A DNA stretch of 64,000 nt from Bradyrhizobium diazoefficiens USDA 110 (lineage in GTDB: Bacteria > Pseudomonadota > Alphaproteobacteria > Rhizobiales > Xanthobacteraceae): NCBI RefSeq assembly GCF_000011365.1, contig NC_004463.1, forward strand, positions 1,178,001 through 1,242,000, written 5' to 3'. Shown piece by piece: positions 41,859 through 50,188 of this stretch (its first letter is position 1; every line of letters begins with the position of its first letter). The position numbers and the translations under genes were made by a program. The notes beneath the pieces are model-generated. The model did no database searches. It was not told the origin of the DNA and saw only the letters and a list, made by a program, of their open reading frames with translations.

Positions 41859-42995
41859 ATGCGTTTGACCCCTGACGAGGACCCCCGGTTGAGCTTCACG
41901 ATCGCCGCCGACGCCAATGGTATCCTGCCCGACCGCATGATCGCGGCGATGGCGGAGGCGGGCCTCATCCTGCCCGCATACGATTTCGTCGAAAGCCAGA
42001 TCCAGCCGGCGAGCCTCGACCTCCGCCTCGGTGACATCGCCTATCGCGTCCGCGCCAGCTTCCTGCCTGGTCCCGGCGCCACGGTGGCCGAGCGCATCGA
42101 CGAATTGAAGCTGCACGAGTTCAGCCTTGCCGACGGCGCGGTGCTGGAAACCAACTGCGTCTACATCGTGCCGCTGCTCGAGAGCCTGGCGCTGCCGCCG
42201 GAGATCGTCGCGGCTGCGAACCCCAAGAGCTCCACCGGCCGCCTCGACGTCTTCACCCGCGTGATCGCCGACGGCACCCGCCGCTTCGACATGATCGGCG
42301 CCGGCTATCACGGCCCGCTCTATGCCGAGATCAGCCCGAAGACATTTCCGGTGCTGGTGCGCGAGGGCTCGCGCCTGTCGCAGGTGCGCTTCCGCACCGG
42401 TGACGCCATCCTCAATGCCGACGAGCTCGATGCGCTGCATGCGTCCGAGCGCCTCGTCGACATCGACGATGCCGATCTGGCCGGCGGCGTCGCCGTCTCC
42501 GTCGATCTCTCCGGCGAGAAGGCGAGCGGCTTCGTCGGCTACCGTGCCAAGCGCCACACCGGCGTCGTCGATGTCGATCGCCGCTCCGGCTATTCCGTCG
42601 AGGACTTCTGGGAGCCGATCTCGGCCCGGCCCGACGGCAGCCTGATCCTCGATCCCGGCGAGTTCTACATCCTCGCCTCGAAAGAGGCCGTGCAGGTGCC
42701 ACCCGACTTTGCAGCCGAGATGGTGCCCTTTGATCCGCTGGTCGGCGAATTCCGCGTGCACTATGCCGGCTTCTTCGATCCCGGCTTCGGCTATGCCGGT
42801 GCCGGCGGGTTGGGATCGCGCGCCGTGCTGGAGGTGCGCTCGCGCGAGGTGCCGTTCATCCTCGAGCACGGCCAGATCGTTGGCCGCCTCGTCTACGAGA
42901 AGATGCTCGCCCGCCCCGACGCGATGTACGGCCAACGCATCGGCTCGAACTACCAGGCGCAGGGCTTGAAGCTCTCGAAACATTTTCGGGTGTAG
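41859..42995 (+). CDS. dcd: dCTP deaminase (double-length alphaproteobacterial form)
   Basis: This 378-residue protein deaminates dCTP to dUTP. Its first half has the core motif NPKSSTGRLDVFTRVI and LYAEISPKTFPVLVREG. The second half repeats the fold with FWEPISARPDGSLILDPGEFYILAS. It is about twice the length of E. coli Dcd, as in other alphaproteobacteria. The ATG at 41859 has no clear ribosome-binding site; a TTG at about 41888 behind GAGGACC is an alternative. It is divergent from metZ. Confidence 0.88.
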   Translation: MRLTPDEDPRLSFTIAADANGILPDRMIAAMAEAGLILPAYDFVESQIQPASLDLRLGDIAYRVRASFLPGPGATVAERIDELKLHEFSLADGAVLETNCVYIVPLLESLALPPEIVAAANPKSSTGRLDVFTRVIADGTRRFDMIGAGYHGPLYAEISPKTFPVLVREGSRLSQVRFRTGDAILNADELDALHASERLVDIDDADLAGGVAVSVDLSGEKASGFVGYRAKRHTGVVDVDRRSGYSVEDFWEPISARPDGSLILDPGEFYILASKEAVQVPPDFAAEMVPFDPLVGEFRVHYAGFFDPGFGYAGAGGLGSRAVLEVRSREVPFILEHGQIVGRLVYEKMLARPDAMYGQRIGSNYQAQGLKLSKHFRV

Positions 42996-43009
42996 CGACA
43001 TCTCCAACT

Positions 43010-43113
43010 GTCATGCCCCGGCTCGACCGGGGCATCCAGTACGCCGCGGCGTCTCGATTCAATCATAACTGTCTCTGGAATACTGGATCGCCCGGTCTTC
43101 GCCGGGCGATGAC
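43010..43113. repeat. Intergenic palindromic element, GTCATGCCCC type (inverted copy of 17318-17418)
   Basis: It has the left hairpin GCCCCGGCTCGACCGGGGC and the right hairpin CGCCCGGTCTTCGCCGGGCG. It shares the middle words with the element at 17318-17418 in inverse orientation. It separates dcd from the next gene. Confidence 0.85.
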
Positions 43114-43187
43114 ACCGAGTCTGTGGCTGGTTGCGCCGCCCCAGCCGCGATGACACACTCCCGTAAAACAACAAGCCGGGAGCGAAC

Positions 43188-44240
43188 ATGACCGCCGCAG
43201 CTGACTCCGCGCAGGAAGCCCAATGGAAGCGCTGGCGCGCGGTCGCCGATCTCTATCACGCCTATTTCACCGGCCTTATCCTCACCGTCGTCACGCGGCG
43301 CGGCACCGCGGATGCCGCGGAGTTCGTCTTCCGCGTGTTCCGCCGTCAGCAGCAGGAGCGCTTCCTGCCGGGGCTGGAAAAGCTCGGGCTCAGCCATCTG
43401 CCGCCGGCGGTCGCGGCTGCGCAATATCACTACCTCTCCAACTGGCTCGGCGGCGTGCATGTCGAATACATGTATGAGAGCGACGTCAAGGCCTGGATCC
43501 GCTATCCGCCGCCGCGCTGGATCTGGAAGGGCACCGCGATCTGCGGCGTGCCGGGCGAAGTCTCACGCGCGATGCTGCGCGGCTGGCACGCCAATAACGG
43601 GGTTGCGCTCGGAGATCTTCACCTCGGCTTCGTCTGCACCAAGCAGAGCGTCGACGGCCAGGACGGGCTCGAAGGCTATTATCATCAATACGACCATCCG
43701 CTCGAACTCGACCAGCGCCTGGTGTTCGCGCGGCATCTGGAAGCGCCGCCGTTCGATGCGAAGACCGCGCCGGCGCTGCCGGTCGCGAGCTGGCCGAAAC
43801 CGCGGCTTGAAAAAGCCTATCGCAACTATGCGATGGAATATGTCCGCACCGCCGCGCCCGTGATGGTGCAGCTGTTCGGCCCGGAGGACGCCGGTTATCT
43901 GCTGCATCTCACCGGCAAGCTGATCGGGATGCAGTATTTCGACGAGGCCGCGGCCGCACTCGCGACGAGCCGCGGCGGCGCGAGGGAATTCGCATCGTTC
44001 CTAAACGCGCTGTTCGCTGCCCAGGACGACAATGCTGAGATGACGCAGTCCGAAGGCACCTTCGAAATCCGCCAGCAGAGCTGGAAGCTGATGGACGACG
44101 TCGCTGATTGTCACCGCGCCTGCGCCAAGGTGCTGGAGGGATTGTTCGAGGGATTGGCTGCCGGCTGCGGCCGGCATATCGGCATCCGCATGCGCCCGGC
44201 CGCAGGCGGCCGTCCGCCGCTGGTCTGGACGATTGGGTGA
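43188..44240 (+). CDS. Conserved protein of unknown function
   Basis: This is a 350-residue protein that I do not recognise. It starts MTAAADSAQEAQWKRWRAVADLYHAYF and has no signal peptide. A tract near residues 190-225 is rich in Tyr, Lys and Pro. The C-terminal third has FEIRQQSWKLMDDVADCHRACAKVLEGLFEG. Cys residues are C119, C150, and C and C in ADCHRACAKV. Length and codon use look like a real gene with a good start. It is unlikely to be an enzyme of a family I know. Confidence 0.6.
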   Translation: MTAAADSAQEAQWKRWRAVADLYHAYFTGLILTVVTRRGTADAAEFVFRVFRRQQQERFLPGLEKLGLSHLPPAVAAAQYHYLSNWLGGVHVEYMYESDVKAWIRYPPPRWIWKGTAICGVPGEVSRAMLRGWHANNGVALGDLHLGFVCTKQSVDGQDGLEGYYHQYDHPLELDQRLVFARHLEAPPFDAKTAPALPVASWPKPRLEKAYRNYAMEYVRTAAPVMVQLFGPEDAGYLLHLTGKLIGMQYFDEAAAALATSRGGAREFASFLNALFAAQDDNAEMTQSEGTFEIRQQSWKLMDDVADCHRACAKVLEGLFEGLAAGCGRHIGIRMRPAAGGRPPLVWTIG

Positions 44241-44587
44241 CGAGAACGGCGCGGCCACTTCGCCTCTCCCCGCGTGCGGGGAGAGGCCGGATTGCATCGA
44301 AGATGCAATCCGGGTGAGGGGGACTCTCCGCGAGTCCAACTCGCATCGTTTTCGCGGACGCGGCCCCTCACCCCAACCCTCTCCCCGTAAGAACGGGGAG
44401 AGGGAGACGAGAGACCGCAATTCCACGGGCTGAAATGCGCTGCCGCAGGGCACGCCTGCATCAGGCGCAGGAGGAATCGGCAATTGCCGTGCTAACAAGC
44501 CTCTCGCTGCGCCTTCTGCGCGAAGAAATTCATTGGCACATCTAGTCATTGCCGCGCCGCAAATGGCGCTCGTGCCCGGGAGAGGAC
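44241..44587. other. Intergenic stretch between the unknown gene and the MATE gene
   Basis: These 347 bases hold the four-hairpin repeat cluster (44263-44404) listed separately. The remaining 180 bp should carry the MATE promoter. I see no other gene. Confidence 0.55.
44263..44404. repeat. Composite element of four consecutive hairpins
   Basis: Stem 1 pairs CCTCTCCCCGC (44263-44273) with GCGGGGAGAGG (44276-44286). Stem 2 pairs CCGGATTGCATC (44287-44298) with GATGCAATCCGG (44302-44313). Stem 3 pairs GGACTC (44321-44326) with GAGTCC (44332-44337). Stem 4 pairs CCCTCTCCCCGT (44377-44388) with ACGGGGAGAGGG (44393-44404). Stems 1 and 4 are related, so the unit is probably one mobile or REP-like repeat. 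Confidence 0.8.
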
Positions 44588-46027
44588 ATGTCCGACATCG
44601 CCGAAATCCCGGTCGATGAACAAGAGCGCCCGCCGCCTCCGCGGCCGGTGAGGAGCGCGCTGATGGACGGGCCGATCCTGCGCACGCTGCTCGGGCTTGC
44701 CTGGCCGAACGTGATCGCGCTCTCGGCCGGCACCTGCACGGTGATCGCGGAGACCTCCTATATCGGCCGGCTCGGCGTCGAGGCGCTGGCCGCGATGGCG
44801 CTGGTGTTCCCGACCGTGATCCTGACCATGACGATGTCGGGCGGCGCGATGGGCGGCGCGGTGGCCTCCGCCATCGCACGCGCGCTCGGCGCCGGCGACC
44901 GCGAGCGCGCCGGCACGCTCGCCGCGCATGCGCTGCTGATCGGCATCACGTTCGGTCTCGTCTTCATGCTGGGCATGCTGATCTTCGGGCCCAAGGTGCT
45001 CGAGATGCTCGGCGGCCGCGGCGATGTGCTGACGCACGCGATCGCCTACACGCAGGTGTTTTTCGGCGGCGCCGTGCTGCCCTGGCTGCTCAACACCATG
45101 GCGGGCGTGCTGCGCGGCACAGGCAATATGAGGCTGCCCTCGTTCCTGATCCTCAACTCCGCGGCCTGGCAGATCGTGCTCGGCGGCACGCTGGGTCTCG
45201 GACTCGGACCGGTGCCGCAGTTCGGCATGCGCGGCGTCGCGGCCGGTGCGCTGATCGCCTATTGCATGAACATCGGCGTCATGGGCTGGTACCTGTTCTC
45301 GGGCCGCGCGCGCGTCGTCCCGAAGCTGCGCGGCCTGCGCATCCAGTGGGCCATGTTCTTCGACATCCTGAAGGTCGGCGCCATCGCCTGCTTCTCGCCG
45401 CTGCAATCGGTGCTGACGATCTCGATCTTCACCCACATGCTGGCGAAGTTCGGTACCGCGATCCTCGCCGGCTACGGCATCGGTGCGCGGCTCGAATTCC
45501 TGCTGACCTCGATCGCGTTCTCGTTCGGCATCGCCTCGGTGCCGATGGTCGGCATGGCCGTCGGCGCCGGCCGCATCGCGCGCGCCCGGCGCATTGCCTG
45601 GATCGCGGGTGCGAGCGCATTCGTCGCCGTCGGTGCGCCGGCGTGCCTAGTCGCGCTCTTCCCCGATCTCTGGGTCAACATCTTCACCGACAGCGCGACC
45701 GTCCGCGCGGCCAGTCACCAATATCTGTCGACGGTGGCGCCGTTCTACGCCTTCATCGGGCTCGCCTCGACGATGTATTTCTCCTCGCAAGGCGCGGCCA
45801 AGGTGATCGGCCCGGTGCTGGCGCAGACCGCGCGGCTGATCTACATCTCGGCGACCGGCTGGTGGCTGTCGACACATGAGGCGACCGCGCAGAGCTTCTT
45901 CTGGCTGGCCGCGAGCTCGATGGTCGTGCTCGGCCTGCTGTCGTGCTCCAGCGTGGTGCTGACGCGCTGGGGACCGCGCAAGAGCAAGCCCGCGATCAGG
46001 CCGGCTCTCTCAGGCGTCGCGGATTAG
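44588..46027 (+). CDS. MATE family efflux transporter
   Basis: This 479-residue inner-membrane protein has about twelve hydrophobic segments and two homologous halves (IGRLGVEALAAMALVFPTVI in the first and AGYGIGARLEFLLTSIAFSFGIASVP in the second). The MATE motif MGGAVASAIARALGAGDRERAGTLAAHALLI is present. It exports drugs or metabolites with a sodium or proton gradient. The start at 44588 lies behind GGGAGAGG. The substrate is unknown. Confidence 0.9.
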   Translation: MSDIAEIPVDEQERPPPPRPVRSALMDGPILRTLLGLAWPNVIALSAGTCTVIAETSYIGRLGVEALAAMALVFPTVILTMTMSGGAMGGAVASAIARALGAGDRERAGTLAAHALLIGITFGLVFMLGMLIFGPKVLEMLGGRGDVLTHAIAYTQVFFGGAVLPWLLNTMAGVLRGTGNMRLPSFLILNSAAWQIVLGGTLGLGLGPVPQFGMRGVAAGALIAYCMNIGVMGWYLFSGRARVVPKLRGLRIQWAMFFDILKVGAIACFSPLQSVLTISIFTHMLAKFGTAILAGYGIGARLEFLLTSIAFSFGIASVPMVGMAVGAGRIARARRIAWIAGASAFVAVGAPACLVALFPDLWVNIFTDSATVRAASHQYLSTVAPFYAFIGLASTMYFSSQGAAKVIGPVLAQTARLIYISATGWWLSTHEATAQSFFWLAASSMVVLGLLSCSSVVLTRWGPRKSKPAIRPALSGVAD

Positions 46028-46524
46028 CGATGCTTGTGGCGGCGATGGCCGCCACCGCCGCCGACATTGGCGAGCCGCATCAGCTGCGGGATCATCGCCA
46101 TCATGTCGCCGCCACTGGTGCCGCCGAGCATGCCCATGATGTCGCCGCCGCCCATGCCCGTTGGCATATAGCCGCCTCCGCCCATCGGGCTGTAGCCGCC
46201 ATAATTGGGCGCACCAAAGCCGCCGCCGAGATTGCTGCCGCCGAGGCCACCGCCGCCCATCATGCCGCCGAAGCCGCCGCCACCATTCTCCATCATGCGG
46301 CTCATCATCGGGCCCATGGTCTGCATCAGCATGGCGAAGCGGCGCTTGCCCATCTTCGCCTTCATCATCTCCAGCATCGGCGCCATCTGGGTCATCATGT
46401 CCTCGCCGCCGGCGCCTCCGCCGCCACCGAAGCCCGCGAGCTGCGCCTCCGCCGGCGTGCTCGCGACCGAGAACAGCAGCAGCACGACGGCCGCCTGGCA
46501 GATCACCTTGTCCGCACCTCTCAT
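46024..46524 (-). CDS. Secreted Gly/Met-rich protein
   Basis: This 166-residue protein has a signal peptide (VICQAAVVLLLFSVASTPAEAQ) followed by a mature part of about 60 percent Gly, Met and small residues. It contains the runs MAPMLEMMKAKMGKRRFAMLMQTMGPMMSRMMEN and GGGDIMGMLGGTSGGDMMAMIPQL, and ends in HRRHKHR. Met and His suggest metal, for example copper, binding in the periplasm; this is inference. GAGGAGC precedes the start at 46524. Convergent to the MATE gene. Confidence 0.65.
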   Translation of the reverse strand: MRGADKVICQAAVVLLLFSVASTPAEAQLAGFGGGGGAGGEDMMTQMAPMLEMMKAKMGKRRFAMLMQTMGPMMSRMMENGGGGFGGMMGGGGLGGSNLGGGFGAPNYGGYSPMGGGGYMPTGMGGGDIMGMLGGTSGGDMMAMIPQLMRLANVGGGGGHRRHKHR

Positions 46525-46637
46525 GGCATGCTCCTCGCGTGCGTGGCTTCGCCGGGAGAGCGGAGCCAACCGGACGCACGCGGACATGGTTACGGCCGAG
46601 GAGGCGAGGGCTCTGTGAGAAAAGTCACAGAGGTCAG

Positions 46638-47039
46638 TCAGGCGGCCGCGGCTGGAAACGCCTTGTGCATGGCGGCGACGGCTTCCTTCGTCTGCCCCTG
46701 GACATACGGCGCAAGCTCGTTCGGCAGCATGTCGATGATCCAGACCAGGCGGCACAGCGCATCGCCCTCGGCGATCACCTGCACCGAGGCGCTGTAGTGC
46801 TTCAGCCGCTCGTTGTTGATGGCATAGACGAGGCGCTGCCGCGCATCATTGCAATCGACCAGCACCTCGCGCGCGACGGAGCCGTTGGCGAAGGTGACGA
46901 TGCGTGCATCGCCATCGAGCGTGCAGGCCGTGACGAAGCCCGGCACCAGCCGCTGATGCAGCGCGCCGAAATCGCGCACCGCGTCCCAGACGTCGCGCGC
47001 AGAGGCGTTGAGGGGAATGTCGTTGTGGATGGAGGCCAT
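46638..47039 (-). CDS. SRPBCC family protein (polyketide cyclase/MxaD-like)
   Basis: This 133-residue protein has the START-like fold typical of SRPBCC proteins (IHNDIPLNASARDVWDAVRDFGALHQRLVPGF, RLKHYSASVQVIAEGDALCRLVWIIDMLPNELAPY). It should bind a hydrophobic ligand. The start at 47039 (MASIHNDI) follows GGACACCTTC. It lies 113 bp upstream of the Met-rich gene on the same strand. The ligand is unknown. Confidence 0.78.
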   Translation of the reverse strand: MASIHNDIPLNASARDVWDAVRDFGALHQRLVPGFVTACTLDGDARIVTFANGSVAREVLVDCNDARQRLVYAINNERLKHYSASVQVIAEGDALCRLVWIIDMLPNELAPYVQGQTKEAVAAMHKAFPAAAA

Positions 47040-47064
47040 GAAGGTGTCCTTGGTTGAAGGGGTC

Positions 47065-47138
47065 GTAGGGTGGGCAAAGGCGCGCTCTTCGCGCGCCGTG
47101 CCCACCATTCATCGGCACCGTCGCACGTGGCACCCTAC
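47065..47138. repeat. GTAGGGTGGGCAAAG element (third copy)
   Basis: It starts GTAGGGTGGGCAAAGGCGCG and ends GTGGCACCCTAC, a shorter version of the copies at 36603-36688 and 40325-40421. It lies between the SRPBCC and glyoxalase genes. Confidence 0.75.
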
Positions 47139-47163
47139 GAATGCTCGTGCGTGGGGCGCTTGC

Positions 47164-47523
47164 TCACACGCAAACCGCCTCGACATTGTTGCCGTCCGGA
47201 TCGATCAGAAACGCCGCATAATAGGTCGGGCTGTAGTCCTTGCGCGGGCCCGCGCCGCCATTGTCGTGTCCGCCGCTCTTGAGGCCCTCGCTGTGGAACG
47301 CCTTGACCGCGTCATGATTCCCGGCGCGAAACGCGATATGCGCGCCGTCGGCCTTCCGCCCCTTGTTCAGGTGCAGCCACAGCGCCGGCGCGCCCTTCGG
47401 CCCGAAGCCGGCATAGCCGTCGCCGCTCGAGCACAGGACGTAGCCGAGCGGCGCCAGCACCGCGGTGTAGAAGCGCGTGGCGGCATCGAGATCGGCTACG
47501 CGAAGTCCGATGTGGTCGTACAT
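47164..47523 (-). CDS. VOC (glyoxalase) family protein
   Basis: This 119-residue protein starts MYDHIGLRVADLDAATRFYTAVLAPLGY and has the second VOC half TYYAAFLIDPDGNNVEAV. It resembles small glyoxalase I-like dioxygenase-fold proteins and the final Glu (NNVEAV) is a usual metal ligand. The start at 47523 is chosen because GGAGAC lies 8 bp before it. The substrate is unknown. Confidence 0.85.
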   Translation of the reverse strand: MYDHIGLRVADLDAATRFYTAVLAPLGYVLCSSGDGYAGFGPKGAPALWLHLNKGRKADGAHIAFRAGNHDAVKAFHSEGLKSGGHDNGGAGPRKDYSPTYYAAFLIDPDGNNVEAVCV

Positions 47524-47642
47524 GTTCGTCTCCATTGCAAAGCGCGCCGCGCGTGGCGCAGGCCGGAGACGAACCTAGTCAATTGAGGGCAAACCGCTCT
47601 TGGAGAATCTTGCGCATCTCGCGGAACGGTTGGATCGCGATG

Positions 47643-47921
47643 CTAGACCGGGTAGCGCCATTTCAAGGCGCGGCGCAGCAGCAGGATAATGACGGTCAGG
47701 ATGCCTACGAGCGGCCAGAAGAGCCATGGAATCGGTCCCTGATGCCCGAGATGAACCATGTACAGGACCAAGCCGAGCAATGTCATTGTGAGCGTCGCGG
47801 CCGACCAGTACAGCGGCGAGCGCAGCATTCCGGTTGCGGCATGCTCGCTGGCTTGTTCGTGAACTCGCCTCGTAACCCAGACGAAGAGCGCGAAAACGCC
47901 GATGGTCAAAACCAGTCCCAT
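47643..47921 (-). CDS. Small membrane protein
   Basis: This 92-residue protein has three hydrophobic segments (VLTIGVFALFVWV, LYWSAATLTMTLLGLVLYMV, WLFWPLVGILTVIILLLRRAL) and a basic tail (KWRYPV). It lies 12 bp downstream of the DUF1648-like remnant on the same strand and is probably co-transcribed with it. No family is recognised. Confidence 0.55.
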   Translation of the reverse strand: MGLVLTIGVFALFVWVTRRVHEQASEHAATGMLRSPLYWSAATLTMTLLGLVLYMVHLGHQGPIPWLFWPLVGILTVIILLLRRALKWRYPV

Positions 47922-47933
47922 GGCGGCGCCCGG

Positions 47934-48292
47934 CTAGTTCGCCGGTGCCTCCGCCTGCCAGCGGACCACCCGTTTCAGGTGATAGACCTGCACCCACATA
48001 TTCGTTCCAATCACGCTGATCGTCGCGACGATCAGGGCTGTGAGCTTCTGCGGTGCATGAAGGGCGAGGACGAGCAGGAACATGGAAAGGGCCGCCGTGA
48101 CGCCGAAGCTGAACCAGAGCCCAACGAGGCGTGGTGCAAACCAGGCCGGCTGACCGTCGGTGTCCCACTGCATCGGAATCCTGCGCGAGCTGATCTGGCG
48201 GCCGTAATAGACGGCACAGCCGCGATGAAGGCGAGGCCGACGACAAGCGCGATCAGCGTGGCCGCAATCACGTCAATCGAGGTCCTGTCCAT
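47934..48292 (-). pseudogene. DUF1648-like membrane protein with a frameshift
   Basis: Reading from 48292, MDRTSIDVIAATLIALVVGLAFIAAVP is a membrane segment. After it the frame changes at about 48207-48215: the sister frame reads YYGRQISSRRIPMQWDTDGQPAWFAPRLVGLWFS. The pattern (membrane segment, then IPMQWDTDGQP) is that of DUF1648/SdpI-like proteins. One base seems lost near the VP/YY junction. Either the gene is broken, or this is a sequencing error, or frameshifting restores it. The 3' part alone could be translated from 48173. Confidence 0.6.
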
Positions 48293-48422
48293 TTGCCGGC
48301 TCGCCGCCTTGAAGGAGCGCCAAATCGCCCTTCGGTTGTAATACCGCGCGGGGTACCGCAAGTGCCAGTGCATCGCACCCGTCTGGTCAACAGACTGTTA
48401 CTGGCGAAGCGGCCCGTGTGTC

Positions 48423-49262
48423 TCAGTTGAGGACGAGTCGTTCCCCGAAGATCCTGCGCTCGCCCTTCGACGCCTGCCGGAACTTCGTCGGCGACACGCC
48501 GGCGGCGCGATGGAAGGTGCGGACGAAATTGGAGAGATCGCCGAAGCCGACGTCATAGGCGACGTCGGTGACCGCGATGTCGTCCTCGGTGAGCAGGCGC
48601 GCGGCGTGCCGCAGCCGCGAGCGCACCAGATATTGATGCGGGGTGACGCCGAGCACGGCCGAGAACAGCCGCAGGAAATGGAACGGGCTCAGTCCCGCGT
48701 GCCGCGCGGCCTGTTCGAGGTCGACCTCGGCATGCGAGTTGGCGTCGATCCACAGCGCGGCTTCGACTGCGCGGCGGCGGTCGCGTGCGGTGGGCGTGGC
48801 TGGCTTGCGCGCCTTGCCCGAGACGACGTCGACGAAACGGCCGGCGAGGATCTGGCCGATCTCGTCGAGGCCCAGGTCGCTGTTGCCATCTGCCGCCGTC
48901 TGGGCGAGCTCGCCCAGCACCATCAGCTCGGGCAACGGCGGTGTCGCGCCGACCTTCCAGATCTCGTGCCGTCCCCCGAGGGCATCGACCAGGTCCTCGC
49001 TGAAGAAGAAGCCCAGGCAGACGTCGCCGCTGACATGCTCATGCGTGCAGGTGTATTCCTCGCCGGGGGCGCCGACCAGAATTGAGCCTGCCACCAGTTC
49101 GAAGAAGCCGGCGCGGCAATGGCAGCCGAAACTGCCGGAGCGGACATAGGCGATGGAATGCCCGGTGCGGCACTCCGCGAACGGCGTGTCGTCCGGCCCC
49201 GCATCGCAGCGGAACTCGGAGACCGTGATCGAGCGTGTCGTCAGCAGCGTGGTCGCATCCAT
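48423..49262 (-). CDS. AraC family regulator with a Cys-rich sensor domain
   Basis: This 279-residue protein has a C-terminal AraC domain ([69 protein letters not shown]). Its N-terminal domain holds six Cys (C19, C31, C47, C49, C72, C82), including CHC and CTHEH. It lies 10 bp downstream of ogt on the same strand and is likely co-transcribed. A Cys-rich sensor next to a DNA alkyltransferase invites the idea of an alkylation or metal/redox sensor; this is inference. Confidence 0.82.
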   Translation of the reverse strand: MDATTLLTTRSITVSEFRCDAGPDDTPFAECRTGHSIAYVRSGSFGCHCRAGFFELVAGSILVGAPGEEYTCTHEHVSGDVCLGFFFSEDLVDALGGRHEIWKVGATPPLPELMVLGELAQTAADGNSDLGLDEIGQILAGRFVDVVSGKARKPATPTARDRRRAVEAALWIDANSHAEVDLEQAARHAGLSPFHFLRLFSAVLGVTPHQYLVRSRLRHAARLLTEDDIAVTDVAYDVGFGDLSNFVRTFHRAAGVSPTKFRQASKGERRIFGERLVLN

Positions 49263-49272
49263 GCGACCTTAT

Positions 49273-49851
49273 CTAGGTGGGCGCCCGAGGCGGGGCAACG
49301 GGCAGCAACACCTCGAACAGCGTCTTGCTGGCGACGGGATGGGCACCCTCGAGCGCCAGCAGCCGCCGCTTGGAGATCACCCCGCCATAGGGCGAGAGAC
49401 GGTCTGTGTAGTTGCCGGCCTCCAGCACCCGGTGGCAGGGCACGATCAGCATGTAGGGATTCTTCGCGACCGCCTGCGCCACCGAATGCGCCGCGCCGGA
49501 GGCCCCCAGCGCCTTGGCGATCTCGTGATAGGTGCGCGTCTCCCCGCGCGGGATCGTGCAGGTGTACTCGTAGACCCGCCGGTTGAAGCCGGGCACGCCG
49601 CCGGCATCCAGGCTGACGTCGGAAAAATCGGGATCGCTGCCCTGCAGCAGGCCCACGATGCCCTCGATCGCAAGCTCGGCATTCAGCGGAGGCTGCTGCT
49701 CGCGCGCACCGGGATGGACTGCGAAAATCCGGCGGCGGGTGTCGATCTCCCGCGCCTCCGGCAATTGCACGGCCACCACGCCGGTGCTGCTCCAGATGAT
49801 GCCGCAGCGCCCTATGGCCGTATCGAATATCGTATAGCCACGCCCCACCAT
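49273..49851 (-). CDS. ogt: Methylated-DNA--[protein]-cysteine S-methyltransferase
   Basis: This 192-residue protein repairs O6-alkylguanine by transferring the alkyl group to the active-site Cys of PCHRVL. The motif is preceded by YHEIAKALGASGAAHSVAQAVAKNPYMLIVPCHRV, with the usual helix. The N-terminal domain is ribonuclease-like. The start at 49851 (MVGRGYTIFDTAIGRCG) gives a family-like length. The AraC gene follows, a split version of the Ada idea. Confidence 0.9.
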   Translation of the reverse strand: MVGRGYTIFDTAIGRCGIIWSSTGVVAVQLPEAREIDTRRRIFAVHPGAREQQPPLNAELAIEGIVGLLQGSDPDFSDVSLDAGGVPGFNRRVYEYTCTIPRGETRTYHEIAKALGASGAAHSVAQAVAKNPYMLIVPCHRVLEAGNYTDRLSPYGGVISKRRLLALEGAHPVASKTLFEVLLPVAPPRAPT

Positions 49852-50025
49852 GCACACGCCCCACTCAGTGCACGTCACTCCCCCGACAGCTTGATCATAA
49901 CACCGCCACAATCCGGCGCACCCAAAATCTTGCCAGGACGTTAACAACCGTCCGGCTGGGTGCGCCAAACCGCTTGGCGAGACGCGCCGTCTCGGCTAAT
50001 CAGGACGGGCGTGAGCAGCGCATCC

Positions 50026-50099
50026 GCGGGCGTAGTTCAATGGTAGAACGGCAGCTTCCCAAGCTGCATACGAGGGTTCGATTCCCTTCGCCCGCTCCA
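50026..50099 (+). tRNA. tRNA-Gly (anticodon CCC)
   Basis: The acceptor arms are GCGGGCG and CGCCCGC with T and an encoded CCA (50097-50099). The anticodon stem is GCAGC and GCTGC around the loop TTCCCAA, which gives anticodon CCC and reads GGG. The D-arm (AGTTCAATGGTAGAAC) and T-arm (GAGGGTTCGATTCCCTT) are complete. No integrase or attachment repeat is seen next to it. Confidence 0.97.
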
Positions 50100-50130
50100 T
50101 CCTGCTTCGCGCGAAGGCGCTTCGCAGGAT
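50099..50130 (+). terminator. Hairpin after tRNA-Gly
   Basis: ATCCTGC (50099-50105) pairs with GCAGGAT (50124-50130) and inner GCGC-type pairs add stability. It starts at the last base of the tRNA CCA and is followed by TTTCC. It may serve as the tRNA terminator or as a processing signal. Confidence 0.5.
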
Positions 50131-50188
50131 TTCCATTCTTCGGCAACGCGATGCAGGATGCCCTTCGAAGCTTTAGCGGAGAAGGGTG

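Noticed and set aside
47535..48341. A 268-codon plus-strand open frame opposite the DUF1648-like and small membrane genes.
   Set aside because: The opposite strand encodes clear membrane segments, whereas this frame is charged low-complexity sequence without a family.
50026..50130. tRNA-Gly considered as an integration site of a genomic island.
   Set aside because: I see no integrase, no duplicated tRNA 3' end and no change in gene content or composition on either side.
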